Shown here: positions 36,742-43,050 of the stretch, piece after piece
How the letters are laid out: the number at the start of each line of letters is the position of its first letter
Position numbering within the stretch: the first letter of the stretch is position 1
NCBI RefSeq assembly: GCF_000974485.1
Contig: NZ_BBOM01000005.1
Span: 604,289 to 668,288 of the forward strand
Length of the DNA: 64,000 bases
Reading direction: 5' to 3'
Origin: Streptomyces sp. NBRC 109706
GTDB taxonomy: Bacteria > Actinomycetota > Actinomycetes > Streptomycetales > Streptomycetaceae
Made by a program: the position numbers and the translations under genes
The notes under the pieces: model-generated
The model's database searches: none
Seen by the model: the letters and a program-made list of their open reading frames with translations, nothing else
Told to the model about the DNA's origin: nothing

Positions 36742-37281
36742 ATGGGTGAGCAACCGCCGGCGGGCGCGGGAACATTGGGCATCGGCGCGGACGGTGCCTT
36801 CCGTATCCACTTCGACCGTCTGCTCCGACACCACCCCGGCAGGGTCTGGGAGGCGCTGACCACACCCGCGAAACTGGCCGTCTGGCTGCCGGGCTGTGCG
36901 ATAGATGCCCGAATCGGCGGGGACGTGCGCTTCGACTTCGGCGACGAGGGGGCGGCGACGGGCACCGTTCTCACCCTGCACCCGCCGACCGCCGACGGGG
37001 GTGCCGGCGAGTTGACACACAGCTGGTGCTGGGAGGGCCTGCCGACCTCCGTCGTGGTCTGGCGGCTGGAGCCGACCGCCGAGGGCACCCGACTGCTGCT
37101 CACCCACCGGGAGTTGACGCCCGAACCGGCGAACGAGTTCGCGATCGGCTGGCAGCTGATCCTCGATGCGCTGGCCGACTTCTGCGCCGGCGGGCCCGGG
37201 AACGGCGACACGCGGGGCGATGACACGCGGGACGACGACACCGCGCCGGCCGGGGCCGGGCGGGGTGGGGTCGGGCGCTGA
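36742..37281 (+). CDS. SRPBCC/AHSA1-domain protein
   Basis: A 179-residue protein whose residues 18-145 form a START/SRPBCC fold: FDRLLRHHPGRVWEALTTPAKL, then AVWLPG, THSWCWEGLPTSVVVWRLEP and GTRLLLTHREL. Such proteins bind hydrophobic ligands or act as Aha1-like chaperone partners. A Gly/Asp-rich tail follows (DTRGDDTRDDDT repeat), apparently disordered. It pairs with the ArsR gene upstream, a common arrangement. No GGAGG-like ribosome site is visible before the ATG. Confidence 0.82.
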   Translation: MGEQPPAGAGTLGIGADGAFRIHFDRLLRHHPGRVWEALTTPAKLAVWLPGCAIDARIGGDVRFDFGDEGAATGTVLTLHPPTADGGAGELTHSWCWEGLPTSVVVWRLEPTAEGTRLLLTHRELTPEPANEFAIGWQLILDALADFCAGGPGNGDTRGDDTRDDDTAPAGAGRGGVGR

Positions 37282-37374
37282 ACCGGCCGCGTCCGACCGG
37301 GCCCCGTTCAACCCGCCGTCCCGCCGTCCCACCCGCCCGCCGGCCCGTTACGTGAGCCCTCTCTGCGAGGATTC

Positions 37375-38151
37375 ATGGCCATGGACAGGCACATATCATT
37401 CGAACGGCTACATAACTTCCGCGATCTGGGCGGTTATTCGACGATTGACGGCGAAAGGACCCGTAGCGGGCGACTCTTCCGGTCGGACTCCCTCGGCAAA
37501 CTCCGCGACGCCGATCTGGACCGTTTTCTGGCGCTCGGTGTCCGAACGGTGATCGACCTCCGATACCCGTGGGAGATCGCCGCCAAGGGCCGGGTGCCCG
37601 ACCACCCCTCGTTCGACTACCACAACCTCAGCATCGAGCACCGCCCCTACGACCAGGCGAGCCTCGGTCCCGAGATCGAAACGGGACCGTTTCTCGCGGA
37701 GCGGTTCGGCGAGGTGGCCGAGGACGGCGTGGCCGAACTGCGAACGGCCATCGAGTTGATCGCCACCAGTGAAGGCCCGGTGGTGTTCCACTGCGCGTCC
37801 GGGAAGGACCGGACGGGCCTGCTGGCCGCGCTGGTGCTGGACCTTCTGGCGGTGCCGGAGCAGACCATCGTCGAGGACTTCACCCTGACCCAACTGGCCA
37901 CCCCACGTCTCCTCGCGGACTGGCTCGCCGACCATCCGGGACAGCGCCCGACCTGGCCGGGCTATGGAACGGCACCCGCCGAGGTGATGACGCTGTTCCT
38001 GGCGGGTCTAAGAGAACGATACGGTTCCGTACACCAGTACACGTCCCAACAGGTGGGCATCGATGCGGCACTCACCGCCCAGCTGCGCCGGCAGCTGCTC
38101 GAACAACCCGCCCGGCCGGCGCACCGGGAGACCGTCGAAGGTACGGGCTGA
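37375..38151 (+). CDS. Tyrosine-protein phosphatase (DSP/PtpB type)
   Basis: A 258-residue cytoplasmic phosphatase. The P-loop is HCASGKDRTG near residue 140, with catalytic Cys and Arg and the Lys-Asp pair typical of MptpB-like enzymes that can act on phosphotyrosine, phosphoserine and phosphoinositides. The N-terminal NFRDLGGYSTIDG is the family's opening motif, and RSDSLGKLRDADLDRFLALG follows. The 5' end uses several A/T-ending codons unlike its neighbours. It stands alone between the SRPBCC gene and the mobile element. Targets are unknown. Confidence 0.88.
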   Translation: MAMDRHISFERLHNFRDLGGYSTIDGERTRSGRLFRSDSLGKLRDADLDRFLALGVRTVIDLRYPWEIAAKGRVPDHPSFDYHNLSIEHRPYDQASLGPEIETGPFLAERFGEVAEDGVAELRTAIELIATSEGPVVFHCASGKDRTGLLAALVLDLLAVPEQTIVEDFTLTQLATPRLLADWLADHPGQRPTWPGYGTAPAEVMTLFLAGLRERYGSVHQYTSQQVGIDAALTAQLRRQLLEQPARPAHRETVEGTG

Positions 38152-38280
38152 GAACCGCGCGCCCCGGACGTCGGCCACCCGGTGCGCTGGCCGGCACGGG
38201 CCGGCACCGGGGCTCGCACCGCGCACCCACCTCCGCCTCCACGCCCGGGGCACGACGCCATCACCTGTCTGGAGTTGCCG

Positions 38281-38440
38281 TTGACTTCCTCCCCCTCGTG
38301 AACGAGGGGATTCCTACGGCTCGCGCCGTGGGGGTTTCTGCTTCGTCGCCGACTGCCCGCCCGAAGTACTCCGTTGAGGTCTTACACCAGCTCCACAGAC
38401 AGACACCGTCAGCCCGACGGCCAGAAGGTTGCGTGCCGCG
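38281..38440 (-). ncRNA. Candidate omega-RNA (reRNA) of the TnpB element
   Basis: TnpB elements make a guide RNA from the 3' end of tnpB and the right end. On the minus strand, four bases after the tnpB TAG comes a perfect stem CCCCTCG-TTCA-CGAGGGG (38309-38292) followed by GAGGAAGTCAA ending at 38281. A terminal hairpin followed by TCAA is the expected scaffold end; the guide would read on into the flank below 38281. The 5' limit (about 38440) is an estimate inside tnpB. Confidence 0.55.
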
Positions 38441-39513
38441 TTCACGTCCCGGTCATGGGACGCCCCACAACCGTCGCACGTCCAGACCCGGACGTGCAGC
38501 GGCATCCCACTCCGCACGGCGCCGCAGGTCGAGCACAGCTTGGAGGAGGGGAACCAGCGGTCGACCGCGATCACTTCCCGCCCATACCAGGCCGCCTTGT
38601 ACTCCAACATGCTCCGGAACTCCGACCACGCCGCGTCCGAGACGGCGCGGGCCAGGGAGCGGTTCTTCACCATGTTCCGCACGGCGAGGTCCTCGATCAC
38701 GAGCGTTTGGTGTTCACGCACGAGTCGAGTGGTCAGCTTGTGCAGGTGGTCACGCCTGCGGTCGGCGATCCGCGCGTACACCTTGGCGACCTTGTGGCGG
38801 GCCTTGGCCCGGTTGGCCCCATCCCCCTTGGCCTTACGGGCCAGCCGCCGCTGAGCCTTGGCCAGCCGCGCACGATCCTCACGCTCGTGCCTGGGGTTGG
38901 TGATCTTCTCACCGGTGGAGAGGGTCAGCAAGTGATCCAGCCCGACGTCGATACCCACGGCCGTATCGGCGGCCGGGAGCCGCTGAACAGTCGGGTCCTC
39001 GACCAGCAGGGACACATACCAGCGCCCCGCCGCGTCCTGGGAGACGGTCACCGTGGACGGCGACGCGCCCTCGGGCAACGGGCGGGACCACACGATGTCC
39101 AACGGCTGGTCCATCTTCGCCAGGGTCAACCGGCCGTCCCGGAAGCGGAACGCGGAGGTGGTGTACTCCGCCGACCTCCGCGACCTCTTCCGCGACTTGA
39201 AACGCGGGTACTTGGCCCGCTTGTCGAAGAAGTTGGTGAACGCCACCTGGAGGTGCCGCAACGCCTGTTGCAGCGGGACGCAGGACACCTCGTTGAGGTA
39301 CGCGAACTCCTCGGTCTTCTTCCAGGCCGTCAGCATCGCCGAGGTCTGGCTGTAGTTCACCCGCTCCTGCCGACCCCACGCCTCCGAACGCACGGCAAGA
39401 GCCAGGTTGTAGACCTTCCGCACACATCCGAAGGTGCGCAACAGCTCCACCGCCTGCGCACCTGTCGGATAGAAGCGGTACTTAAACGCCCGCTTCACAT
39501 GCGTGGTCCTCAC
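38314..39513 (-). CDS. tnpB: TnpB RNA-guided endonuclease (IS200/IS605 OrfB)
   Basis: A 399-residue TnpB, the compact ancestor-type relative of Cas12 that cuts DNA under omega-RNA guidance. The N-terminus AFKYRFYPTGAQ and FDKRAKYPRFKSRK match the WED/REC region. The RuvC triad is intact: Asp189 in GIDVG, Glu274 in VIEDLAV and Asp356 in DRDVNAARN. The zinc finger has Cys327, Cys330, Cys346 and Cys349. No frameshift or stop interrupts it, so it should be active. The start is GTG. The C-terminal 35 residues are basic and overlap the omega-RNA. A divergent promoter was not identified. Confidence 0.93.
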   Translation of the reverse strand: MRTTHVKRAFKYRFYPTGAQAVELLRTFGCVRKVYNLALAVRSEAWGRQERVNYSQTSAMLTAWKKTEEFAYLNEVSCVPLQQALRHLQVAFTNFFDKRAKYPRFKSRKRSRRSAEYTTSAFRFRDGRLTLAKMDQPLDIVWSRPLPEGASPSTVTVSQDAAGRWYVSLLVEDPTVQRLPAADTAVGIDVGLDHLLTLSTGEKITNPRHEREDRARLAKAQRRLARKAKGDGANRAKARHKVAKVYARIADRRRDHLHKLTTRLVREHQTLVIEDLAVRNMVKNRSLARAVSDAAWSEFRSMLEYKAAWYGREVIAVDRWFPSSKLCSTCGAVRSGMPLHVRVWTCDGCGASHDRDVNAARNLLAVGLTVSVCGAGVRPQRSTSGGQSATKQKPPRREP

Positions 39514-39619
39514 AGTTCACATGATAAGGGATCAATTAGTGCTGAACTGCCGGTCGTTGCTGGTAGACACCGGTCCGCCCCGACGCCGAACCGGCTTCCC
39601 CCGCCCTGCTCCGCAGGAG

Positions 39620-39655
39620 CATCGTTTCCTCCCCCGCCTGAAGCCGGGGATATCC
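39620..39655 (-). repeat. Orphan omega-RNA-like terminal hairpin
   Basis: On the minus strand this reads TCCCCGGC-TTCA-GGCGGGGGAGGAAACG. It has the same layout as the right end of the TnpB element: TCCCC, three bases, TTCA loop, three bases, GGGGGAGGAA. One stem pair is mismatched, and the tail is ACG instead of GTCAA. No tnpB remnant lies on its 5' side. It ends 14 bases before the VOC start codon. It is probably a solo end from an older related element. Confidence 0.6.
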
Positions 39656-39669
39656 ACGAAGGAGTCCCG

Positions 39670-40017
39670 ATGACCGTCCGCCGCGCCATGCCCATCCTCC
39701 ACTCGGAAGCGACCCCGGCCAACCGGGAATTCTACCGCACGCTGGGTTTCGAGGAAGCCATGGACCACGGCTGGATCCTGACGCTTGCCTCGCCGTCCGC
39801 TCCGGCGGTGCAGGTCAGCTTCATGACCAGCGACAGAACCGCCCCGGTCGCGCCGGATCTCAGCGTGGAGGTGGACGATGTGGACGCGGTCCACGCCGCC
39901 GTCCTGGCCAGCGGCGCGGAAATCGTGCATCCCCTGCAGGACGAGGAGTGGGGCGTCCGACGGTTCTTCGTCCGGGACCCCGACGGCCGCGTGATCAACG
40001 TGCTGAGCCACCGCTGA
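39670..40017 (+). CDS. VOC (glyoxalase/bleomycin-resistance) family protein
   Basis: A 115-residue single vicinal-oxygen-chelate domain: paired beta-alpha-beta-beta-beta units with ANREFYRTLGFEE near residue 17, DLSVEVDDVDAVHAAVLASGAEI at about 64-86 and VRRFFVRDPDGRVINVL at the end. The possible metal ligands (His11, Glu68, Glu92) are incomplete compared with glyoxalase I, so ligand binding rather than catalysis is possible. AAGGAG at 39659-39664 sets the ATG. It sits beside the TnpB element with an omega-RNA-like hairpin in its 5' leader. Function is unassigned. Confidence 0.82.
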   Translation: MTVRRAMPILHSEATPANREFYRTLGFEEAMDHGWILTLASPSAPAVQVSFMTSDRTAPVAPDLSVEVDDVDAVHAAVLASGAEIVHPLQDEEWGVRRFFVRDPDGRVINVLSHR

Positions 40018-40091
40018 TATCGGCATCCCGCGGCGGGCGAAGGCACCAGCCGCCGGCACCGGTCGCGGACGCCCCCTCAGCCAACGGGGCC

Positions 40092-40114
40092 GGGTACGAA
40101 ACCGTTTCGTACCC
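40092..40114. promoter_or_regulatory. 23-bp inverted repeat between convergent genes
   Basis: Two perfect 10-bp arms, GGGTACGAAA and TTTCGTACCC, flank CCG. It lies between the VOC and DUF397 genes, which converge, so it may be a terminator hairpin with a 3-base loop. The arms have only 50% GC, unlike other terminators here, and resemble TetR-type operators. Confidence 0.55.
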
Positions 40115-40225
40115 ACCGCCCCTAGCCGACCAGCACATCGACCACCAGGCCCACCGGTCCACCCACCGCCCAGGACGACGGCGAACTGCAACACCCTGGC
40201 GCTGCGGGCCTGCCAGCCTCCGTCG

Positions 40226-40444
40226 TCAGCTGGCAGTTGGTCCCGACCCCTTCACATGGTTGACCAACGCGGCCCACGCGTCAGCACGCATCAACACCGC
40301 CGGCCCACCCGGAACCTTGGAATCACGCACCGGCACCACACCAACAAGGTGATCAACCACCTCAACGCAGCCATTGTCCACACCGCCCGAGTAGCTGCTC
40401 TTGCGCCACCCGCTCAGGTCCGTGGCGGGGAAGATCCTGCTCAT
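40226..40444 (-). CDS. DUF397 protein (BldB-type partner)
   Basis: A 72-residue DUF397 protein with the diagnostic GWRKSSYSGGVDNGCVEVV at 12-30 and VPVRDSKVPGGPAVLM at 37-52. These small proteins partner with XRE/Scr1 regulators in Streptomyces, sometimes affecting development. Its ATG overlaps the stop of the XRE reading frame by four bases. Because the XRE gene is frameshifted, translational coupling may be lost in this strain. Confidence 0.92.
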   Translation of the reverse strand: MSRIFPATDLSGWRKSSYSGGVDNGCVEVVDHLVGVVPVRDSKVPGGPAVLMRADAWAALVNHVKGSGPTAS

Positions 40445-41279
40445 GTCTGCCTCTTTAGGTAATCAGCGATCAGCTCTCTCGACTGGACCTCGTCCAGGGC
40501 CAGCGTCAACGCATTGTCAAAGCGCTGGCCTTGACGGGCCCGGTCGTTGGGTGAGTCTACGGTCCGGCCATCATCGAACCACTCCACGAAGGTGACCGTA
40601 GATCCATCGGCCAGATCCAGCATGGTGAGGCTGCCCCCCATCACCGGATGAATGCCCGCGCTGAAGGGGATGATCTGGACAGCTACGCGCGGACGCTCCC
40701 CGGCGGCCAGCAGATGCTCCAACTGCCCCCGCATGACACCCGGATCCCGCGCCCCCCGGCACAGCGCGGACTCGTCGATCAGGGCCCGATAGAACGGGGG
40801 GGGGCGTCGCTGTCGAAGATACGTTGCCGCGCCACCCGCGACTCAACCCACTGCTCCAGATCTGCAGGGGCGGTGCCCGGCAACGCGAAGTCAATCAACT
40901 CGCGGGCGTAGCCCTTCGTTTGTAGCAGTCCCGGGATCAGGCACGACGTCAACCCCCGGATACGTCGGGCTTGGCGCTCCTGCTTCACCACGCTCCGGGA
41001 GGACCGCGCCACGGTCACCTCCGAGGACATGGCCTGTAGTTCCTCCAGAGCACCACCCTCGCCGAAGAAGTCGTCAAGTGCCGTGACAAGCGCGGGACTT
41101 GGCGCCTTCCTGCCGGTTTCCACTCGGCTGAGATAGGACGGCGAATACCCGGTGACCGCTTCGGACAACTGTCTCAATGACATTGCCCGCCCCTGCCGCA
41201 GCGTCCTGATTCTTGCCGCGACGCGCTGTTGTTGACCAACCGCCCCGGCACTGTTGTCGCTGGTCAGCAGCGTCAACAC
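40441..41279 (-). pseudogene. XRE-family regulator with Scr1 domain, frameshifted in a C9 tract
   Basis: The N-terminal part (41279-40779) encodes an XRE helix-turn-helix (AARIRTLRQGRAMSLRQLSE, GYSPSYLSRVETGRKAPS) and the start of the Scr1/DUF5753 domain (IPGLLQTKGYARELIDFA). It ends prematurely at about residue 166. The rest continues in another frame to 40441 (RGQLEHLLAAGERPRVAVQI, IHPVMGGSLTMLDL, then the usual C-terminus). The break lies in nine C residues on the minus strand (40804-40796). One extra C would restore a 279-residue protein of normal family length. This may be a real lesion, phase variation or a base-call error. The GTG/ATG start region is divergent from the next gene. Confidence 0.8.
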
Positions 41280-41318
41280 CTCCTTGTTGCCCTGGAATTA
41301 ACCGCACGTGTTTGGTTA

Positions 41319-41331
41319 CACGCTCAGCGTG
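41319..41331. promoter_or_regulatory. 13-bp palindrome in divergent promoter
   Basis: CACGCT-C-AGCGTG is a perfect dyad 40 bases upstream of the XRE start and 84 bases before the divergent small gene. It is a plausible operator for the XRE regulator. Confidence 0.4.
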
Positions 41332-41414
41332 CATTCATCCTGCCATCAATGTCACGCTGGTGACCAGGCAGCGACGGCCTGTGATCGCGTCAACCCCCAA
41401 GGAGGACACGGCCG

Positions 41415-41696
41415 ATGATGATCTATTTGCAGAAGCGTGAGATCGACCTGAACTACGAGCAGGAAGACCCGCTGAGGCTGGTCGCCGAGATGGAGAAGGC
41501 CGTTCGTCGGCATGACATCACGCTGACCGATATCGGCGTGGACTCGCGCTACCTGGATATGTACAGCCCGTCCATCAGCACGATCCGGATCGAATTGGGA
41601 TCGTGCCGGGGAGAACAGCTTGAACGGCTTATCGAAATTCTGAACCAGGCTCCCGTGCGGGAGAAGAAGGCCCAGGAAAGCTACTCCGCCGGTTGA
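41415..41696 (+). CDS. Small protein of unknown function beside XRE/DUF397 module
   Basis: A 93-residue acidic soluble protein with no signal peptide. It contains LRLVAEMEKAVRRHDITLTDIGVD and a C-terminal helical segment GEQLERLIEILNQAP. I do not recognise the family. An excellent AAGGAGG at 41399-41405 precedes the double ATG. Codon use is less GC-biased than the core genes (for example ATA/AAT/TTA-poor but A/T-ending codons are frequent). Divergent from the XRE gene, it may be a member of the same accessory regulatory module. Confidence 0.65.
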   Translation: MMIYLQKREIDLNYEQEDPLRLVAEMEKAVRRHDITLTDIGVDSRYLDMYSPSISTIRIELGSCRGEQLERLIEILNQAPVREKKAQESYSAG

Positions 41697-41710
41697 TCCG
41701 AGCCTTCACC

Positions 41711-41752
41711 GACGCCGCCCCGTTGCCGCCGCCCCATTGCCGCCGCCCCATT
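41711..41752. repeat. 14-bp tandem repeat, three copies
   Basis: Three units of GCCGCCGCCCCATT (the first is a two-base variant) lie just after the small gene's stop, followed by a partial GCCGCC. They are noncoding and sit in a 196-base gap. Confidence 0.85.
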
Positions 41753-41892
41753 GCCGCCGACACTCCCGCGAGCCGCACGGCGCGGCGGCACGGGGCGGCT
41801 CCCCTTTATCAACCCGCCCCACCCGCCCCGCCCGGGTCGACGTTCATAGACTGTCTGCACCCAGCTCGTCACAGAGAGAGACCATCGACCCG

Positions 41893-42366
41893 ATGCGCCC
41901 CGCCCGATTCCAGCAGTTCGCCATTGCCGCATACCAGGCCGCCGGGCTTCAGGCCGAGCCCTGGACGGAGGGCACCACGCGGCCCTTCGGAGTCAAGGTG
42001 CGCCTTCCCGGCGGCGCGGAGATCTGGCACGCCATCACCACTCAGCCCCGTGACGGGGACCGGCAGGAGGAGCCGGAGCAGCCGGTGGAGAAGGAGGCGC
42101 CGCACCCGGTGGACGTGCCCGAACTGCCCGCTGGCCGCGCCCCGGTGGCGGCCGTCGAGCGTTATCTGGCCGCGCTGATCTCCAATGCCGGTTCGGCCGA
42201 GGTCTCCCGCGTCTACGGGTATTCCGACCGTGAGCAGTCCGGCAGCACGGCCGGGTTCGGGGTGGAGTTCTGGAGCGGCGCGAAGGCTTTCGCGCCGTTC
42301 GTGCACGCCATGCGGCCCGGCCAGACATCCCCCGGCCAGGAGTTCGACCTCCCTCGGGAGGTCTGA
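41893..42366 (+). CDS. Conserved hypothetical protein
   Basis: A 157-residue soluble protein. The N-terminal half (RPARFQQFAIAAYQAAGLQAE, then GVKVRLPGGAEIWHAITTQ) looks like an alpha/beta domain. A Glu/Pro-rich hinge at about 55-75 leads to a C-terminal half (VAAVERYLAALISNAGSAEV, VYGYSDREQSG, VEFWSGAKAFAPFVHA). It resembles small proteins often found in Streptomyces accessory regions; no function is known. The start is ATG 41893 with GAGAGA about ten bases upstream. Confidence 0.65.
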   Translation: MRPARFQQFAIAAYQAAGLQAEPWTEGTTRPFGVKVRLPGGAEIWHAITTQPRDGDRQEEPEQPVEKEAPHPVDVPELPAGRAPVAAVERYLAALISNAGSAEVSRVYGYSDREQSGSTAGFGVEFWSGAKAFAPFVHAMRPGQTSPGQEFDLPREV

Positions 42367-42520
42367 GCGCGAATGGATCCCGACCGCCGCGAGGGAACCT
42401 GTGAAACCTGCCCGTTCTGAGACGCGCGATCGTCGGATGCCCCGGGCACCCCGCTCCTCAACCAGCCCCCGGCGCCCAGGTCACCCCGGCGTCGCGGTAG
42501 ACCTCACGTCGCGGTAAACC

Positions 42521-42868
42521 TCACCACAGCGTCGCGATAAAGATGTTGGCCGCCGTCAGAAGTCCGATGGCGCCGAAGATCGGCGGCGGAACCTTCTCGC
42601 CCCGCTTCACATAGACCAGCACCAGGATGGCCACCAGAATCGCCAACTTGACCGCGATCTTGGTGTTGTTGACCTCCTGGTCGTCGGCCTGGTTCAGGCC
42701 GACCAACGCGAGCCCGGTGATCAGCATGGTGCCGGCGCCGTGCAGCATCCCGGGCGTCACCGTGGCCTCACCCGCACCCATGGCCTTCGTCTGCCCCAGG
42801 AAGCCCCCCAGCAGCGCTGCGATGCCAATGATGTGCAGCGCGAGAAAGACGTTGATCAGTACATCCAT
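42521..42868 (-). CDS. Small integral membrane protein
   Basis: A 115-residue protein with four hydrophobic helices: VFLALHIIGIAALLGGFL, GAGTMLITGLALVGL, AVKLAILVAILVLVYV and IFGAIGLLTAANIFIATLW. The start HIIGIAALLGGFLGQ resembles DUF2269-like heme-copper-associated membrane proteins, where a His in the first helix may bind heme; this is speculative. ATG at 42868. It is divergent from the cellulase gene, whose promoter lies in the 182-base gap. Confidence 0.7.
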   Translation of the reverse strand: MDVLINVFLALHIIGIAALLGGFLGQTKAMGAGEATVTPGMLHGAGTMLITGLALVGLNQADDQEVNNTKIAVKLAILVAILVLVYVKRGEKVPPPIFGAIGLLTAANIFIATLW

Positions 42869-42957
42869 GGCAACGGAGTTTACTGATGACCGTTTTTGCG
42901 GGTTCCCGGGGCCTTCCGAGGGGTTGACGGGTCCCAGTCACGCGTTCGACCATACTT

Positions 42958-42971
42958 TGGGAGCGCTCCCA
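42958..42971. promoter_or_regulatory. CebR box (TGGGAGCGCTCCCA)
   Basis: This is a perfect 14-bp palindrome identical to the cellulose-utilisation repressor (CebR) operator described in Streptomyces. It lies 80 bases before the GH9 start and just after a plausible -10 (CATACT, 42951-42956), with TTGACG at 42924 as a loosely spaced -35. Repressor binding here would block the cellulase until cello-oligosaccharides are present. Confidence 0.9.
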
Positions 42972-43050
42972 CACCCCAGCACGTGCATTGTGCACCACCT
43001 TGCACCACCACCTTGCACCACCCCCCACCACTCCGTCGAAGGATCGAGCC

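Larger units (their letters stand above)
38281..39530 (-). mobile_element. TnpB-only IS200/IS605-family (IS1341-like) element
   Basis: The element carries one gene, tnpB, and no TnpA transposase. The right end is set by the hairpin and TCAA at 38284-38281. The left end is inferred just after TTGAT on the minus strand (39535-39531), the target/TAM form known for ISDra2; only 17 bases then separate it from the GTG start, so the true left end could lie further out. Without tnpA it would need a transposase in trans. Confidence 0.6.

Noticed and set aside
38281..42400. Prophage or integrative element
   Set aside because: No integrase, phage structural or replication genes and no flanking tRNA were seen; the region is better explained by a TnpB insertion in an accessory stretch.
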